A stretch of DNA of 64,000 nt. Origin: Mesopusillimonas faecipullorum (GTDB taxonomy: Bacteria; Pseudomonadota; Gammaproteobacteria; Burkholderiales; Burkholderiaceae_B). Every line of letters begins with the position of its first letter. The stretch's first letter is position 1. The DNA lies in contig NZ_JACDXW010000003.1 of assembly GCF_020539505.1 (NCBI RefSeq), positions 62,001 to 126,000 of the forward strand, written 5' to 3'. Of this stretch, positions 51,978 through 60,246 are shown in pieces. A program made the translations under genes and the position numbers. The notes under the pieces were generated by a model. That model was not told where the DNA came from and searched no databases. It saw only the letters and a program-made list of their open reading frames with translations.

Positions 51978-53252
51978 TTAGAGCCGCAGATCGGATTCGT
52001 CCGTACCCAGCACATACTTGAGGTCATACAGTACGTGTTCTGGTTTGCCTAAGGCCCGTATGGCCTGAGTACCCATATCGATGAACTGTTGATGCGACAC
52101 CGCCAGCACAATACCGTCGTAGGAGCCGGCCTCGGGCGCAGACACAGGGGTCAGCCCATATTCGCGCTTGGCTTCTTCGGCATCCACCCAAGGGTCGTAG
52201 ACATCGACCGACACATCGTACTCAGCCAACTCGGCCACAATATCTACAACGCGCGTGTTGCGTAAGTCGGGGCAGTTTTCTTTAAAAGTCAGGCCCATGA
52301 TAAGAACGCGGGCACCCTGCACCTGAATCGTGCGCTTGACCATGGCCTTGACCAACTGCGAAGCCACATAGCCGCCCATGCTGTCGTTCAAACGACGCCC
52401 TGCCAAAATGACTTCGGGGTGATAGCCGATAGCCTGTGCCTTATGCGTCAGGTAGTAAGGGTCTACGCCTATGCAGTGTCCACCCACCAAACCGGGACGG
52501 AAGGGCAGGAAATTCCACTTGGTACCGGCAGCTTCAAGCACAGCCTGGGTGTCGATACCCAAGCGGTTGAAAATCAGCGCCAATTCGTTGATCAGGGCGA
52601 TGTTCACATCGCGCTGGGTGTTCTCGATCACTTTGGCGGCTTCCGCAACGCGGATGCTAGGGGCTTTATGCGTGCCCGCCGTGATGATGCTGGCATACAG
52701 CGCATCGACCAGGTCGGCGATCTCGGGGGTAGAGCCAGAAGTGACTTTCTTGATGGTGGCCACACGATGAAGCTTGTCACCGGGGTTAATACGCTCGGGG
52801 CTATAACCCGCGAAAAAGTCCTGGTTGTACTTCAGGCCCGAAAGGCGCTCCAGCACCGGCACGCACACCTCTTCGGTAGCGCCCGGATAGACCGTTGATT
52901 CGTAGATGACTATGTCGCCACGCTTGAGCACCCGACCCAACGTTTCACTAGCGCGAACCAGCGGGGTCAGATCAGGCTGTTTGAATTCATCTATGGGGGT
53001 GGGCACCGTGACAATATAGACATTGGCCTGAGCCAGGGACTCCCCATCACTGGAAAAGCGCAGGTGAGCCGCCTCGGCCAGTTCTTCGGACGAAACTTCC
53101 AGCGTGTGATCCTGCCCAGCTTGCAGCTCGGCAATGCGTTGCACGTTGATGTCGAAACCTAATACTTCGCGCTTCTTGCCGAATTCCACAGCCAGGGGCA
53201 GGCCCACATAACCCAAACCCACTACTGCCAGTTTCACGTCTTCGATTCGCAA
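51978..53252 (-). CDS. tviB: UDP-N-acetylglucosamine 6-dehydrogenase, TviB/WbpO type
   Basis: A 424-residue nucleotide-sugar dehydrogenase that oxidises C6 of UDP-GlcNAc (or UDP-GalNAc) to the uronic acid. [18 protein letters not shown] is the NAD site, and the catalytic cysteine is in [15 protein letters not shown]. It starts with TTG at 53252: AAGGAG lies six bases upstream and the known family N-terminus ([15 protein letters not shown]) then falls at residue 7. An in-frame extension of 12 codons upstream is less likely. Its product should be used by the adjacent epimerase. Confidence 0.93.
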   Translation of the reverse strand: MRIEDVKLAVVGLGYVGLPLAVEFGKKREVLGFDINVQRIAELQAGQDHTLEVSSEELAEAAHLRFSSDGESLAQANVYIVTVPTPIDEFKQPDLTPLVRASETLGRVLKRGDIVIYESTVYPGATEEVCVPVLERLSGLKYNQDFFAGYSPERINPGDKLHRVATIKKVTSGSTPEIADLVDALYASIITAGTHKAPSIRVAEAAKVIENTQRDVNIALINELALIFNRLGIDTQAVLEAAGTKWNFLPFRPGLVGGHCIGVDPYYLTHKAQAIGYHPEVILAGRRLNDSMGGYVASQLVKAMVKRTIQVQGARVLIMGLTFKENCPDLRNTRVVDIVAELAEYDVSVDVYDPWVDAEEAKREYGLTPVSAPEAGSYDGIVLAVSHQQFIDMGTQAIRALGKPEHVLYDLKYVLGTDESDLRL

Positions 53253-53318
53253 CACTTTCTCCTTGAAACAATCTTGGCTGAACGGCACCTAGCGGGCCGC
53301 TCACATACCTGTTTAAGC

Positions 53319-54461
53319 TTATTTGGGTGGCCCGGCCCGTTTACCTAGAGAGGGCAACAGCAGCCAGGCTGGCCTGCGCCATGACACCAGGCGCGAGTAG
53401 ATCCAGATATAGACCGCCGCAAATACCGCCATGCTGGCACACAATATATAGACATCGTCATACCAAATAGTTGCCGGCACCAAACCGATAAGGGTGAGCA
53501 CCCATAGGTAAGGCGATGCCAAAGCATTGCATAGCGCGGGGACGGCATGGCGCCGATCACGGCTGAAGGTGACACGCACCAAGCGGCGAAACACCAGTTG
53601 ATGCAAATGCAAAGCATCGGGCTGATCCACCGGCGTGCCGCGCTTGAAACGACGGCGCCAGATGGAAAACAGTGTCTCGAATACCGGATAGAAAACCGCC
53701 GCCAAGGCATAGAAAGGCGATACGCTGGGGTTACGCACCACCAACTGCACAGCCAGTTCAGCCAGCATGAAACCCAGGAAGTAAGCCCCGCCATCCCCAA
53801 GAAACACCCGGCCAAAGGGGAAGTTCCAAACTAGGAAGCCCAGGGTGGCCGAAGCCAGCGCCGCAGCGATCAGAAAAATGGGGATATCTTGCACCTGGAA
53901 GGCCACCAGGCCTATGGACAGCGCCATCAACAAGGCCACCATGCCCGCCAGGCCGTTCATGCCGTCCACGATATTGAGGGCGTGCGTACAGCCGCCAACC
54001 GCCACCACGGTGACCACCATGGAGATAGGCCAGAACGCCAACAGCCAATCGATTCCCGCTATGCCCACACGCGTAACACCACCCAGCAGCCACCAAGCAA
54101 TAGCCGCCGACGCAAAAGCTGCCAGCAAGCGCTTGCCGGCACCGACTTCTTTGGTGATGTCTTCGAGTAAGCCGGACACAAATACCGGCATGGCCGCGAT
54201 AAAAAGCACGGGCCATAACCACGTCAGCGTCATATTGCTGGGGCCTAGTACCAACAGCCCGGCCAAAGACCCTGCGACAACGGCAATCCCGCCGACTCTG
54301 GGCGTGGCCCGCGCGTGCGAAGCCTGGGGCTTATCCAGATCGGAATCCCCGGTAAAACTGCCATGCCAGCGTTCAGAGGCGACAATCAGCCCGCCCACCA
54401 TGAACGCCACAATACAGATATAAAGCCAGGTAAGACTACCCCAGGTTTGAGGTGAACCCAC
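53319..54461 (-). CDS. undecaprenyl-phosphate sugar-1-phosphate transferase (WecA/MraY family)
   Basis: A 380-residue membrane enzyme with about ten or eleven helices that starts repeat-unit synthesis by moving a sugar 1-phosphate to undecaprenyl phosphate. Conserved loops are DKPQASHARATPRVGG, NIVDGMNGLAG (catalytic Asp), VFLGDGGAYFLGF and LHLHQLVFRR. It resembles WecA-like GlcNAc/HexNAc-1-phosphate transferases. The GTG start at 54461 has GGGGG just upstream; the longer frame to 54530 runs into the promoter region. First gene of the polysaccharide operon. Confidence 0.9.
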   Translation of the reverse strand: MGSPQTWGSLTWLYICIVAFMVGGLIVASERWHGSFTGDSDLDKPQASHARATPRVGGIAVVAGSLAGLLVLGPSNMTLTWLWPVLFIAAMPVFVSGLLEDITKEVGAGKRLLAAFASAAIAWWLLGGVTRVGIAGIDWLLAFWPISMVVTVVAVGGCTHALNIVDGMNGLAGMVALLMALSIGLVAFQVQDIPIFLIAAALASATLGFLVWNFPFGRVFLGDGGAYFLGFMLAELAVQLVVRNPSVSPFYALAAVFYPVFETLFSIWRRRFKRGTPVDQPDALHLHQLVFRRLVRVTFSRDRRHAVPALCNALASPYLWVLTLIGLVPATIWYDDVYILCASMAVFAAVYIWIYSRLVSWRRPAWLLLPSLGKRAGPPK

Positions 54462-54477
54462 AAAACCCCCTACGACA

Positions 54478-54509
54478 CAATACGTACAGACCCCATTATG
54501 GGGCGTCAA
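54478..54509 (-). promoter_or_regulatory. candidate promoter of the polysaccharide operon with an operator in the spacer
   Basis: On the minus strand TTGACG (54504-54509) is followed by a 17-bp spacer and TACGTA (54481-54486). The spacer begins with the inverted repeat CCCCATAATGGGG (54491-54503). It lies about 20-50 bases upstream of the GTG start of the first gene. The -10 box is poor, as in promoters that need an activator or are bent by a MerR-type regulator. Confidence 0.4.
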
Positions 54510-54769
54510 TGTAACAGCGCCGTCCCGCAAACGCGAGAAATTGCAACGGGAAGATGATACAACGTTGGCGTAAGCGTATCCCCAAGCCTGTACAGTGTGG
54601 CGTCACTTTATTGCAACAGATTGCTGGCTGGGTTTAGGCCTTATTTGTTTCGTTGCGTCGCAACATTTCGTTTCCAGTAACACAAGGTTTGAAATCCAGT
54701 TTGCTTACCTATTGACCCCCAGCACATTTCAAAACGCTGCGCTGCCGGTGCGCCACATAACGAGCAGGC

Positions 54770-54929
54770 AAAAAAAAGCCCGAGATCTAAAGATCTCGGG
54801 CTAAATCCACCAAAGGAGGAGGGTGGAGGAGACAACCTTGGCATGTTGGGCTACAAAAGCTTTTGCTTGAGCCGGGCCTGCATCAGGAGCTTTTTTGCTC
54901 ATACCTTATGAAGGCTTTCCAACATCCTA
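54770..54929 (-). ncRNA. predicted ~160-nt small RNA with anti-Shine-Dalgarno loop
   Basis: The signals are a complete minus-strand transcription unit in a 679-bp gap without conventional genes (54462-55140). The promoter is TTGCAC-17 bp-TATAAT (54936-54964). The terminator is a perfect 12-bp inverted repeat (AGCCCGAGATCT and its complement, 54777-54802) followed by eight Ts. Inside, AUGUUGG (54919-54925) can pair with CCAACAU (54843-54849) to close a 5' domain. CCAAGG (54836-54841) with CCUUUGG (54810-54816) can hold a 19-base loop containing UCUCCUCCACCCUCCU, three CUCC anti-Shine-Dalgarno motifs. It lies between coq7 and the polysaccharide operon on the same strand. A 33-codon ORF overlaps it (separate entry), so a small mRNA is the main alternative. 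Confidence 0.6.
54801..54902 (-). CDS. possible 33-codon ORF inside the predicted small RNA
   Basis: ATG 54902 to TAG 54801 encodes a peptide starting MSKKAPDAGPAQAKAFVAQ and ending TLLLWWI. The stop abuts the terminator stem, as in a short mRNA, and two Trp codons come just before it, as in some leader peptides. Against coding: there is no usable ribosome-binding site (AAGG lies one base before ATG), and the last codons coincide with the CU-rich loop. I do not recognise the peptide. Confidence 0.25.
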   Translation of the reverse strand: MSKKAPDAGPAQAKAFVAQHAKVVSSTLLLWWI

Positions 54930-54935
54930 CAACCC

Positions 54936-54964
54936 ATTATATTGCGAAAATTTGTGCAGTGCAA
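54936..54964 (-). promoter_or_regulatory. strong sigma-70-type promoter for the predicted small RNA
   Basis: Minus strand: -35 TTGCAC (54959-54964), spacer of exactly 17 bp, -10 TATAAT (54936-54941). Transcription should start near 54929, about 160 bases before the terminator T-run ends. Confidence 0.7.
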
Positions 54965-55036
54965 GATTTTTTACTTAACCCTAAAAAATCAACTTAGAGC
55001 CTGACTTTGCGACTGCTTTGCAAGGGGTATGGAGTG

Positions 55037-55066
55037 ATATTACAAGGGTTAACCCCTAGCCGTCAA
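55037..55066 (-). promoter_or_regulatory. second promoter-like element with palindromic spacer
   Basis: Minus strand: TTGACG (55061-55066), 18-bp spacer, TAATAT (55037-55042). The spacer contains the perfect palindrome GGGTTAACCC (55046-55055). It lies about 100 bp upstream of the small-RNA promoter and could give a longer, regulated transcript of the same region. Confidence 0.45.
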
Positions 55067-55140
55067 GCGTTTTATTCCCGTTTTTTTGAATATCAAGCAA
55101 AACCTGTTGTTTTCCGCACGCGCCAGCCCTGAAAAGGGTG

Positions 55141-55833
55141 CTAGATACGGTAGGCCGTAGCTGTCATCACGCGCGACATGAGCTTCATCGCGCGCTTAAC
55201 CAAAAAGGGTAAGGGCCGCCCCCCATGCTGCTCGGCCGTGCTGCGATGTTGGTCTTCGTCTTGGCGCATCTGCTCAACAATACGACGTGAGCGATGATCT
55301 TGAGCAGGCAATAGACGCAGATGGCTATCAAGGTGGTCACTGACTTGGCGTTCGGTTTCGGCCATGAAGCCCAAATTCAGCCCTGTGCCGGCGCGCGAGG
55401 CTAAAGCACCCAAGGCAAACGAGCCGGCATACCACACGGGATTAAGATAGCTGGGGCGGCTGTCTAACTCTTTCAGGCGCTGATCGCACCAAGCAAGATG
55501 GTCGACTTCTTCGGCGGCGGCTTGTTGAAACACCTCGCGCACACTGGCGTCTTGGCACCCTAATGCCTGCCCGCGATACAAGGCTTGAGCGCACACCTCG
55601 CCCACGTGATTCACACGCATCAGGCCCGCCGCGTGGCGGCGCTGTTCGGTACTAAGTTCGGCATCCTGCGCTTTGGCTTGCGCGCCCCCGCCTGCCGCAG
55701 GGTTGGGCCGGCCTGCCTGAGCCGCGCCGGCAAGAATCCGCAAGGCTCTGCCGGCTTCTGTCAGCACGTCATCGATACGGGAAAAACGACGCACGCCCGC
55801 AGAGAGCGACGCAGCATGAACTTTATGAGACAT
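55141..55833 (-). CDS. coq7: 3-demethoxyubiquinol 3-hydroxylase (Coq7)
   Basis: A 230-residue di-iron hydroxylase acting late in ubiquinone synthesis at the membrane. The iron-binding glutamates and histidines are in [37 protein letters not shown] and [13 protein letters not shown]. An N-terminal extension of about 60 residues, Ala/Gly-rich, is common in betaproteobacteria. A full AGGAGGT site precedes ATG 55833. It is divergent from the OsmC gene. Confidence 0.95.
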   Translation of the reverse strand: MSHKVHAASLSAGVRRFSRIDDVLTEAGRALRILAGAAQAGRPNPAAGGGAQAKAQDAELSTEQRRHAAGLMRVNHVGEVCAQALYRGQALGCQDASVREVFQQAAAEEVDHLAWCDQRLKELDSRPSYLNPVWYAGSFALGALASRAGTGLNLGFMAETERQVSDHLDSHLRLLPAQDHRSRRIVEQMRQDEDQHRSTAEQHGGRPLPFLVKRAMKLMSRVMTATAYRI

Positions 55834-55956
55834 GAAACACCTCCTGGCAAGACACTATTCAGTATACCTTCCAGCCTGGCACAGGCTATGGTGGCTGCCG
55901 GGTAAGCTATGATTAACGCTTGTACCAAAATCACTTCGTTTCGCTTAGAGAATCGC

Positions 55957-56391
55957 ATGGAATGCACAATTGATTGGGGCGGCCCCGAAGGCATGCTGTT
56001 CGTTGCCCGCACTGGCAGCGGCCACGTCACCGCCATGGATGGTGCGCCCGAGGGCGGTGGCAACAACTTGGCACCTCGCCCCATGGAAATGTTGCTGGCG
56101 GGCACGGGTGGCTGCGCCGCCTACGATGTCGTGCTTATTCTTAAGCGCGGTCGCCACGACATACGCGATTGCCAGGTCAAGCTGCAGGCCGAGCGCGCCG
56201 AGACCGACCCCAAGGTATTCACGAAGATACACTTCGCCTTTACCGTGACAGGCCATGGATTGCCGACAGCCGCCGTCGAGCGCGCCGTGAAGCTATCGCA
56301 CGAAAAGTACTGCTCAGCTTCGGCCATGTTAGCCAAAAGCGCCGACATCACGCACAGCGTGGATATCGTAGATCTGAACTCCCCCCAGTAA
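55957..56391 (+). CDS. OsmC-family peroxide-reducing protein
   Basis: A 144-residue OsmC/Ohr fold protein. The two redox cysteines are C53 in [14 protein letters not shown] and C119 in [12 protein letters not shown], the arrangement of the YhfA/OsmC branch. The N-terminus [15 protein letters not shown] supports the start at 55957; the frame is open 16 codons upstream. It reduces organic peroxides in the cytosol in better-studied members; physiological role here unknown. It precedes thyA by 16 bases and may share its transcript. Confidence 0.9.
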   Translation: MECTIDWGGPEGMLFVARTGSGHVTAMDGAPEGGGNNLAPRPMEMLLAGTGGCAAYDVVLILKRGRHDIRDCQVKLQAERAETDPKVFTKIHFAFTVTGHGLPTAAVERAVKLSHEKYCSASAMLAKSADITHSVDIVDLNSPQ

Positions 56392-56407
56392 AGAAATAGT
56401 TAAAGTC

Positions 56408-57202
56408 ATGCGCCAATACGAAGACCTCATGCGGTACGTGTACGAGAACGGCGTCACCAAGACCGACCGCACCGGTACAGGCACACGCTCGGTCTTCGGC
56501 CATCAGATGCGATTCGACCTGCAAGAAGGTTTTCCGCTGGTGACCACCAAGAAGCTGCACACCAAAAGCATCTTCATAGAGTTGCTGTGGTTTTTGCGAG
56601 GCGACAACAATGCGCGCTGGTTGCAGGAACGCGGGGTCAGCATCTGGAACGAGTGGGCTGACGCCAACGGCGACCTCGGCCCCGTTTACGGAGTGCAATG
56701 GCGCTCCTGGCCCGCTCCCGACGGTCAGCACATAGACCAGATCACCCAGGTCTTGCAGCAAATACGCAGCAACCCCGACTCACGGCGCCTGATCGTGTCG
56801 GCGTGGAACGTGGCCGACATCCCCAATATGGCATTGCCGCCGTGCCATGCTTTTTTCCAGTTTTACGTGGCGCAAGGCAAACTCTCTTGCCAGCTCTATC
56901 AACGCAGCGCCGATATCTTTCTGGGTGTGCCGTTCAACATCGCCAGTTATGCGCTGTTAACGCACATGGTGGCGCAGCAATGCAATCTGGAAGTCGGTGA
57001 CTTTATCTGGACGGGTGGCGACTGCCACCTGTATAGCAACCATCTCGAGCAAGTTGAGCAGCAACTGGCGCGCGACCCTTACCCGTATCCGCAACTGCGT
57101 ATCCTGCGCAAGCCCGACAGTCTGTTCGACTACGAGTACGAAGACTTCGCCATAGAAAACTACCAGGCTCACCCCCATATCAAGGCGCCGGTCGCCGTAT
57201 AG
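56408..57202 (+). CDS. thyA: thymidylate synthase
   Basis: A 264-residue enzyme making dTMP from dUMP with methylene-tetrahydrofolate, the same length as the E. coli protein. The catalytic cysteine is C146 in [33 protein letters not shown] and [15 protein letters not shown] are further conserved motifs. It is followed by folA, which regenerates the folate cofactor. Confidence 0.98.
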   Translation: MRQYEDLMRYVYENGVTKTDRTGTGTRSVFGHQMRFDLQEGFPLVTTKKLHTKSIFIELLWFLRGDNNARWLQERGVSIWNEWADANGDLGPVYGVQWRSWPAPDGQHIDQITQVLQQIRSNPDSRRLIVSAWNVADIPNMALPPCHAFFQFYVAQGKLSCQLYQRSADIFLGVPFNIASYALLTHMVAQQCNLEVGDFIWTGGDCHLYSNHLEQVEQQLARDPYPYPQLRILRKPDSLFDYEYEDFAIENYQAHPHIKAPVAV

Positions 57203-57223
57203 CGTGGGGCACCTTTTTTCGCC

Positions 57224-57742
57224 ATGCCCGACACTCATACCCCACACCCTCTTGTCCGCTTCGTCGTCGCTTACGCCGCCAACCGCGTCATAGGCAAAGA
57301 CAACGATCTGCCGTGGCGTCTGCCCAGTGACTTGGCGCATTTCAAACGGGTTACCATGGGCCAACCCATTTTGATGGGCAGGCGCACTTGGGAATCTTTA
57401 GGGCGCCCGCTGCCAGGACGGCGTAATCTGGTGATCACCCGCCAAAGCGATTACTTGGCTCCAGGCGCCGAAATTTATCCCACCCTGGCCGCCGCTGTGC
57501 TGGCCTGTTCAGGCCAAGATACGCTTTGCATTATTGGTGGCGCCGAGATCTTCCAGGCCGCCCTGCCCCTGGCCGATGAAATCGTCGCCACTGAAATTCA
57601 CGCCGAACCGGAGGGCGACGTTTTCTTCCCCCCTATTGATCCCGAAGAATGGGAAGAAGTCTCACGCGAGCCCCAGCCCGAAGAAAACGGGCTGGCCTTC
57701 GACTTTGTACTTTATCGGCGACGCATCGCTGCCTCGGATTGA
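57224..57742 (+). CDS. folA: dihydrofolate reductase
   Basis: A 172-residue enzyme reducing dihydrofolate with NADPH. VVAYAANRVIGKDNDLPWRLPSDLAHFKRVTMG holds the substrate-binding acidic residue and Trp (the string is split by function here: RVIGKDNDLPW, then RLPSDLAHFK). LMGRRTWESLGRPLPGRRN is the NADPH-binding part, and CIIGGAEIFQAALP the Gly-Gly motif. It sits directly behind thyA and two bases before moaC. Confidence 0.96.
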   Translation: MPDTHTPHPLVRFVVAYAANRVIGKDNDLPWRLPSDLAHFKRVTMGQPILMGRRTWESLGRPLPGRRNLVITRQSDYLAPGAEIYPTLAAAVLACSGQDTLCIIGGAEIFQAALPLADEIVATEIHAEPEGDVFFPPIDPEEWEEVSREPQPEENGLAFDFVLYRRRIAASD

Positions 57743-57743
57743 C

Positions 57744-58241
57744 ATGACATCAGCTTCCTCCTCCGCCCCCACGCTCAGCCACCTGGATGAAACGGGCCAA
57801 GCCCGCATGGTGGATGTCGGCCACAAGGCCAGTACGCAGCGCAGCGCGACGGCCCAGGCACAAGTCAGCATGGGGCAAACGGCGTGGCATCTGCTTTCTG
57901 CGCAAGCCAATAGCAAAGGGGAGGTCTTGAACACCGCACGCATTGCCGGTGTGTTAGCAGCCAAGCGTTGCGCCGAACTCATCCCTTTGTGCCACAGCCT
58001 GCCCCTTAGCTTTGCAGGCGTGGATTTCGAAATGGATGAAGCCACGCATACCATTACCGTACGGGCCACCTGCAAAACCAGTTCCCAAACAGGCGTGGAA
58101 ATGGAAGCTCTCACCGCTTGCAGCATTGCCGCGCTGACCATTTACGATATGTGCAAGGCAGCCGATAAAGGCATACGTATCGATGCCATGCGGCTCATCC
58201 ATAAATCTGGAGGTAAAAGCGGTGAATGGCATGCCTCTTAA
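57744..58241 (+). CDS. moaC: cyclic pyranopterin monophosphate synthase
   Basis: A 165-residue enzyme of molybdenum-cofactor synthesis converting the MoaA product to cyclic pyranopterin monophosphate. MVDVGHKASTQRSATA, LIPLCHSLPLSF and TGVEMEALTACSIAALTIYDMCKA are the conserved segments. ATG 57744 overlaps nothing and begins one base after the folA stop. moaD starts inside its last codons. Confidence 0.96.
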   Translation: MTSASSSAPTLSHLDETGQARMVDVGHKASTQRSATAQAQVSMGQTAWHLLSAQANSKGEVLNTARIAGVLAAKRCAELIPLCHSLPLSFAGVDFEMDEATHTITVRATCKTSSQTGVEMEALTACSIAALTIYDMCKAADKGIRIDAMRLIHKSGGKSGEWHAS

Positions 58242-58473
58242 AGTCCTTTATTTTGCACGGGTCGCCGAGCTGACAGGCGTACGCGAAGAAACCTGGCCGC
58301 TGGCCGAGCCCCTTAGCTGCCAAGCCTGGCTGCAAGCTTTGGTGCAGCGCTACCCACAATTAGAGCCGGCCCGTCGTCTTAAGATAGCGGTAAACCAGCA
58401 ATACGCTCAGGCTCAAACCCTGATTCAACCCGGCGATGAGGTTGCGGTGTTCGAGCCGGTTACCGGAGGCTGA
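58222..58473 (+). CDS. moaD: molybdopterin synthase small subunit
   Basis: An 83-residue ubiquitin-fold sulfur carrier with the required C-terminal Gly-Gly (EPVTGG). GTG 58222 is the preferred start: GGAGG lies eight bases upstream, while ATG 58231 would be 17 away. The gene overlaps the end of moaC by 20 bases. PGDEVAVFEPVTGG at the end is typical. Confidence 0.94.
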   Translation: MNGMPLKVLYFARVAELTGVREETWPLAEPLSCQAWLQALVQRYPQLEPARRLKIAVNQQYAQAQTLIQPGDEVAVFEPVTGG

Positions 58474-58474
58474 G

Positions 58475-58945
58475 ATGGTCATCGTCCAACCCCAAGATTT
58501 CGATGCGGCGCAGTTAACCGCTCAGTTGCGCGCACGCAGTGCCGGCAAAGCGGGTGCGATTGTCACCTTCACCGGCTATGTTCGCGACTACACTGAAGGC
58601 CAGGCCACGCGCAGCCTGTATCTCGAACATTATCCAGGCATGTGCGAACGCGAAATCGAAGCACTTTGCGAGACGGCGCGCCAGCGCTGGCGCATAGAAG
58701 AAATCGTGGCCGTACACAGGCATGGCGAGCTTGCACATACCGACCAGATTGTATTTATCGGTGTCGCCAGCGCCCACAGAGGCGACGCCTTTCGGGCCTG
58801 CGAGTTTGTTATCGACGCCCTCAAGACACGCGCGCCCTTTTGGAAGCGCGAGACACTGGCTGACGGACAGCGCTTTTGGGTAGAACAAAAGCAAGACGAT
58901 GCCGACCGCACTTCTGAATGGATGGATACCCAGCCCAATGCTTGA
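58475..58945 (+). CDS. moaE: molybdopterin synthase large subunit
   Basis: A 156-residue catalytic subunit that adds two sulfurs carried by MoaD. GAIVTFTGYVRDYTEG, LYLEHYPGMCEREIEAL, VHRHGELAHTDQIVFIGVASAHR and APFWKRE (catalytic lysine region) are conserved. GGAGG ends six bases before ATG 58475, which follows the moaD stop by one base. It overlaps moeA by eight bases. Confidence 0.95.
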   Translation: MVIVQPQDFDAAQLTAQLRARSAGKAGAIVTFTGYVRDYTEGQATRSLYLEHYPGMCEREIEALCETARQRWRIEEIVAVHRHGELAHTDQIVFIGVASAHRGDAFRACEFVIDALKTRAPFWKRETLADGQRFWVEQKQDDADRTSEWMDTQPNA

Positions 58946-60143
58946 TTTTGATACTGCCCAAGCGCGCATGGTCGAAGCCGGCCAAGCCACTGACAAAACA
59001 GAAAATTGCCTACTGCACGAAGCGTTGGGTCGCGTATTGGCCGAAACCATTACCGCCACGGTGAATCTGCCGCCCGACGATAACAGCGCCATGGACGGCT
59101 ATGCTGTGCGCCTGGCCGACTTTCACCCCGATCAGGCCTTGCCCATACAGCAACGCGTATACGCCGGCGAAAGCCCAGCGGCCCTCAAACCAGGGCATGC
59201 TATACGGCTGTTTACCGGCAGCCTGATACCTGCCGGGGCCGACACGGTTGTTATTCAAGAAAACTGCACTGAGACGGATAACACCGTCACCATTCACTCC
59301 ACACCCCAGCTAGGCGAGAACGTGCGCAAACGCGGTGAAGACATGGCTGCCGGTCAAGTCATTCTGCAAGCAGGCACGCGCCTAGAGCCTGCCGAACTTA
59401 CCTGCCTGGCGGCACAAGGCCGCGATCGCATCAGCGTTTATAAGCGGCTACGCATTGGCATTCTCACCAACGGTGATGAACTTGTAGTGCCGGGCCAGGC
59501 ACTGGGCCCGGCGCAAATCTACAACACCAACGGCCCCACACTGGCTGCGCTCAGTGCCGGCATGGGTGCCCAAGTGGTGCATCAAATCCACGCCCCCGAC
59601 CAGCCGCAAGCCATAGAAAAAGCGCTCGCCACACTGCGTGTAGATTGCGATCTCATCCTCACGGTAGGCGGTATTTCGGTGGGCGAGAAAGACTATGTCC
59701 GCCCAGCCCTGGAACAAGCCGGGGCCTCGCTAGACCTATGGAAAGTGCGCATGAAACCAGGCAAGCCTGTGGCGCTCGCTTGGTTGGGCGAGACGCCGGT
59801 TGTGTGCTTGCCGGGTAACCCGGTGTCTGCTTATGTGGTGTTTGCGCTGATGGTAACGCCGCTTATTCGTCGCATGCAGGGGCGCAGCGATTGCCTACCC
59901 CCAGTGAATACAGGTCGACTGAACTGCAACAGGCCTTACAAAGAAACTCGCGCTGAGTTCCTTCGCGTGCGTGCCGCCACCGACAAGCAAGGCACACTGC
60001 TGCTGCAACCTTATGCTAAACAAGGCTCTAACATTATCAGTTCGCTGGCCGATTCGGATGGCCTGGCGCGCATTCCGCCCGATACTCTGACCGGCGACGG
60101 CGCTATGGTCAGTTACTACGCATGGCACGACTGGCTGCGCTAG
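58938..60143 (+). CDS. moeA: molybdopterin molybdenumtransferase
   Basis: A 401-residue enzyme that inserts molybdate into adenylated molybdopterin. LPPDDNSAMDGYAVRLADF, RLFTGSLIPAGADTVVIQE, TVGGISVGEKDYV and CLPGNPVSAYVVF are the MoeA signatures. The start at 58938 overlaps moaE by eight bases. It is the last gene of the thyA-folA-moaCDE-moeA series. Confidence 0.96.
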   Translation: MLDFDTAQARMVEAGQATDKTENCLLHEALGRVLAETITATVNLPPDDNSAMDGYAVRLADFHPDQALPIQQRVYAGESPAALKPGHAIRLFTGSLIPAGADTVVIQENCTETDNTVTIHSTPQLGENVRKRGEDMAAGQVILQAGTRLEPAELTCLAAQGRDRISVYKRLRIGILTNGDELVVPGQALGPAQIYNTNGPTLAALSAGMGAQVVHQIHAPDQPQAIEKALATLRVDCDLILTVGGISVGEKDYVRPALEQAGASLDLWKVRMKPGKPVALAWLGETPVVCLPGNPVSAYVVFALMVTPLIRRMQGRSDCLPPVNTGRLNCNRPYKETRAEFLRVRAATDKQGTLLLQPYAKQGSNIISSLADSDGLARIPPDTLTGDGAMVSYYAWHDWLR

Positions 60144-60246
60144 CGCTTTGCCGCCGGTCGATGCTTAGGCATAGGCATGGAGGTGCGGACATGTTTACGT
60201 TGCGCCAACATTAACGATGATGGCACAATTGCAGCCATCCACCTAA

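Noticed and set aside
54801-54902. trp-operon-type attenuator
   Set aside because: Tandem Trp codons and a terminator are present, but no biosynthetic gene follows, there is no ribosome-binding site, and I find no alternative antiterminator pairing.
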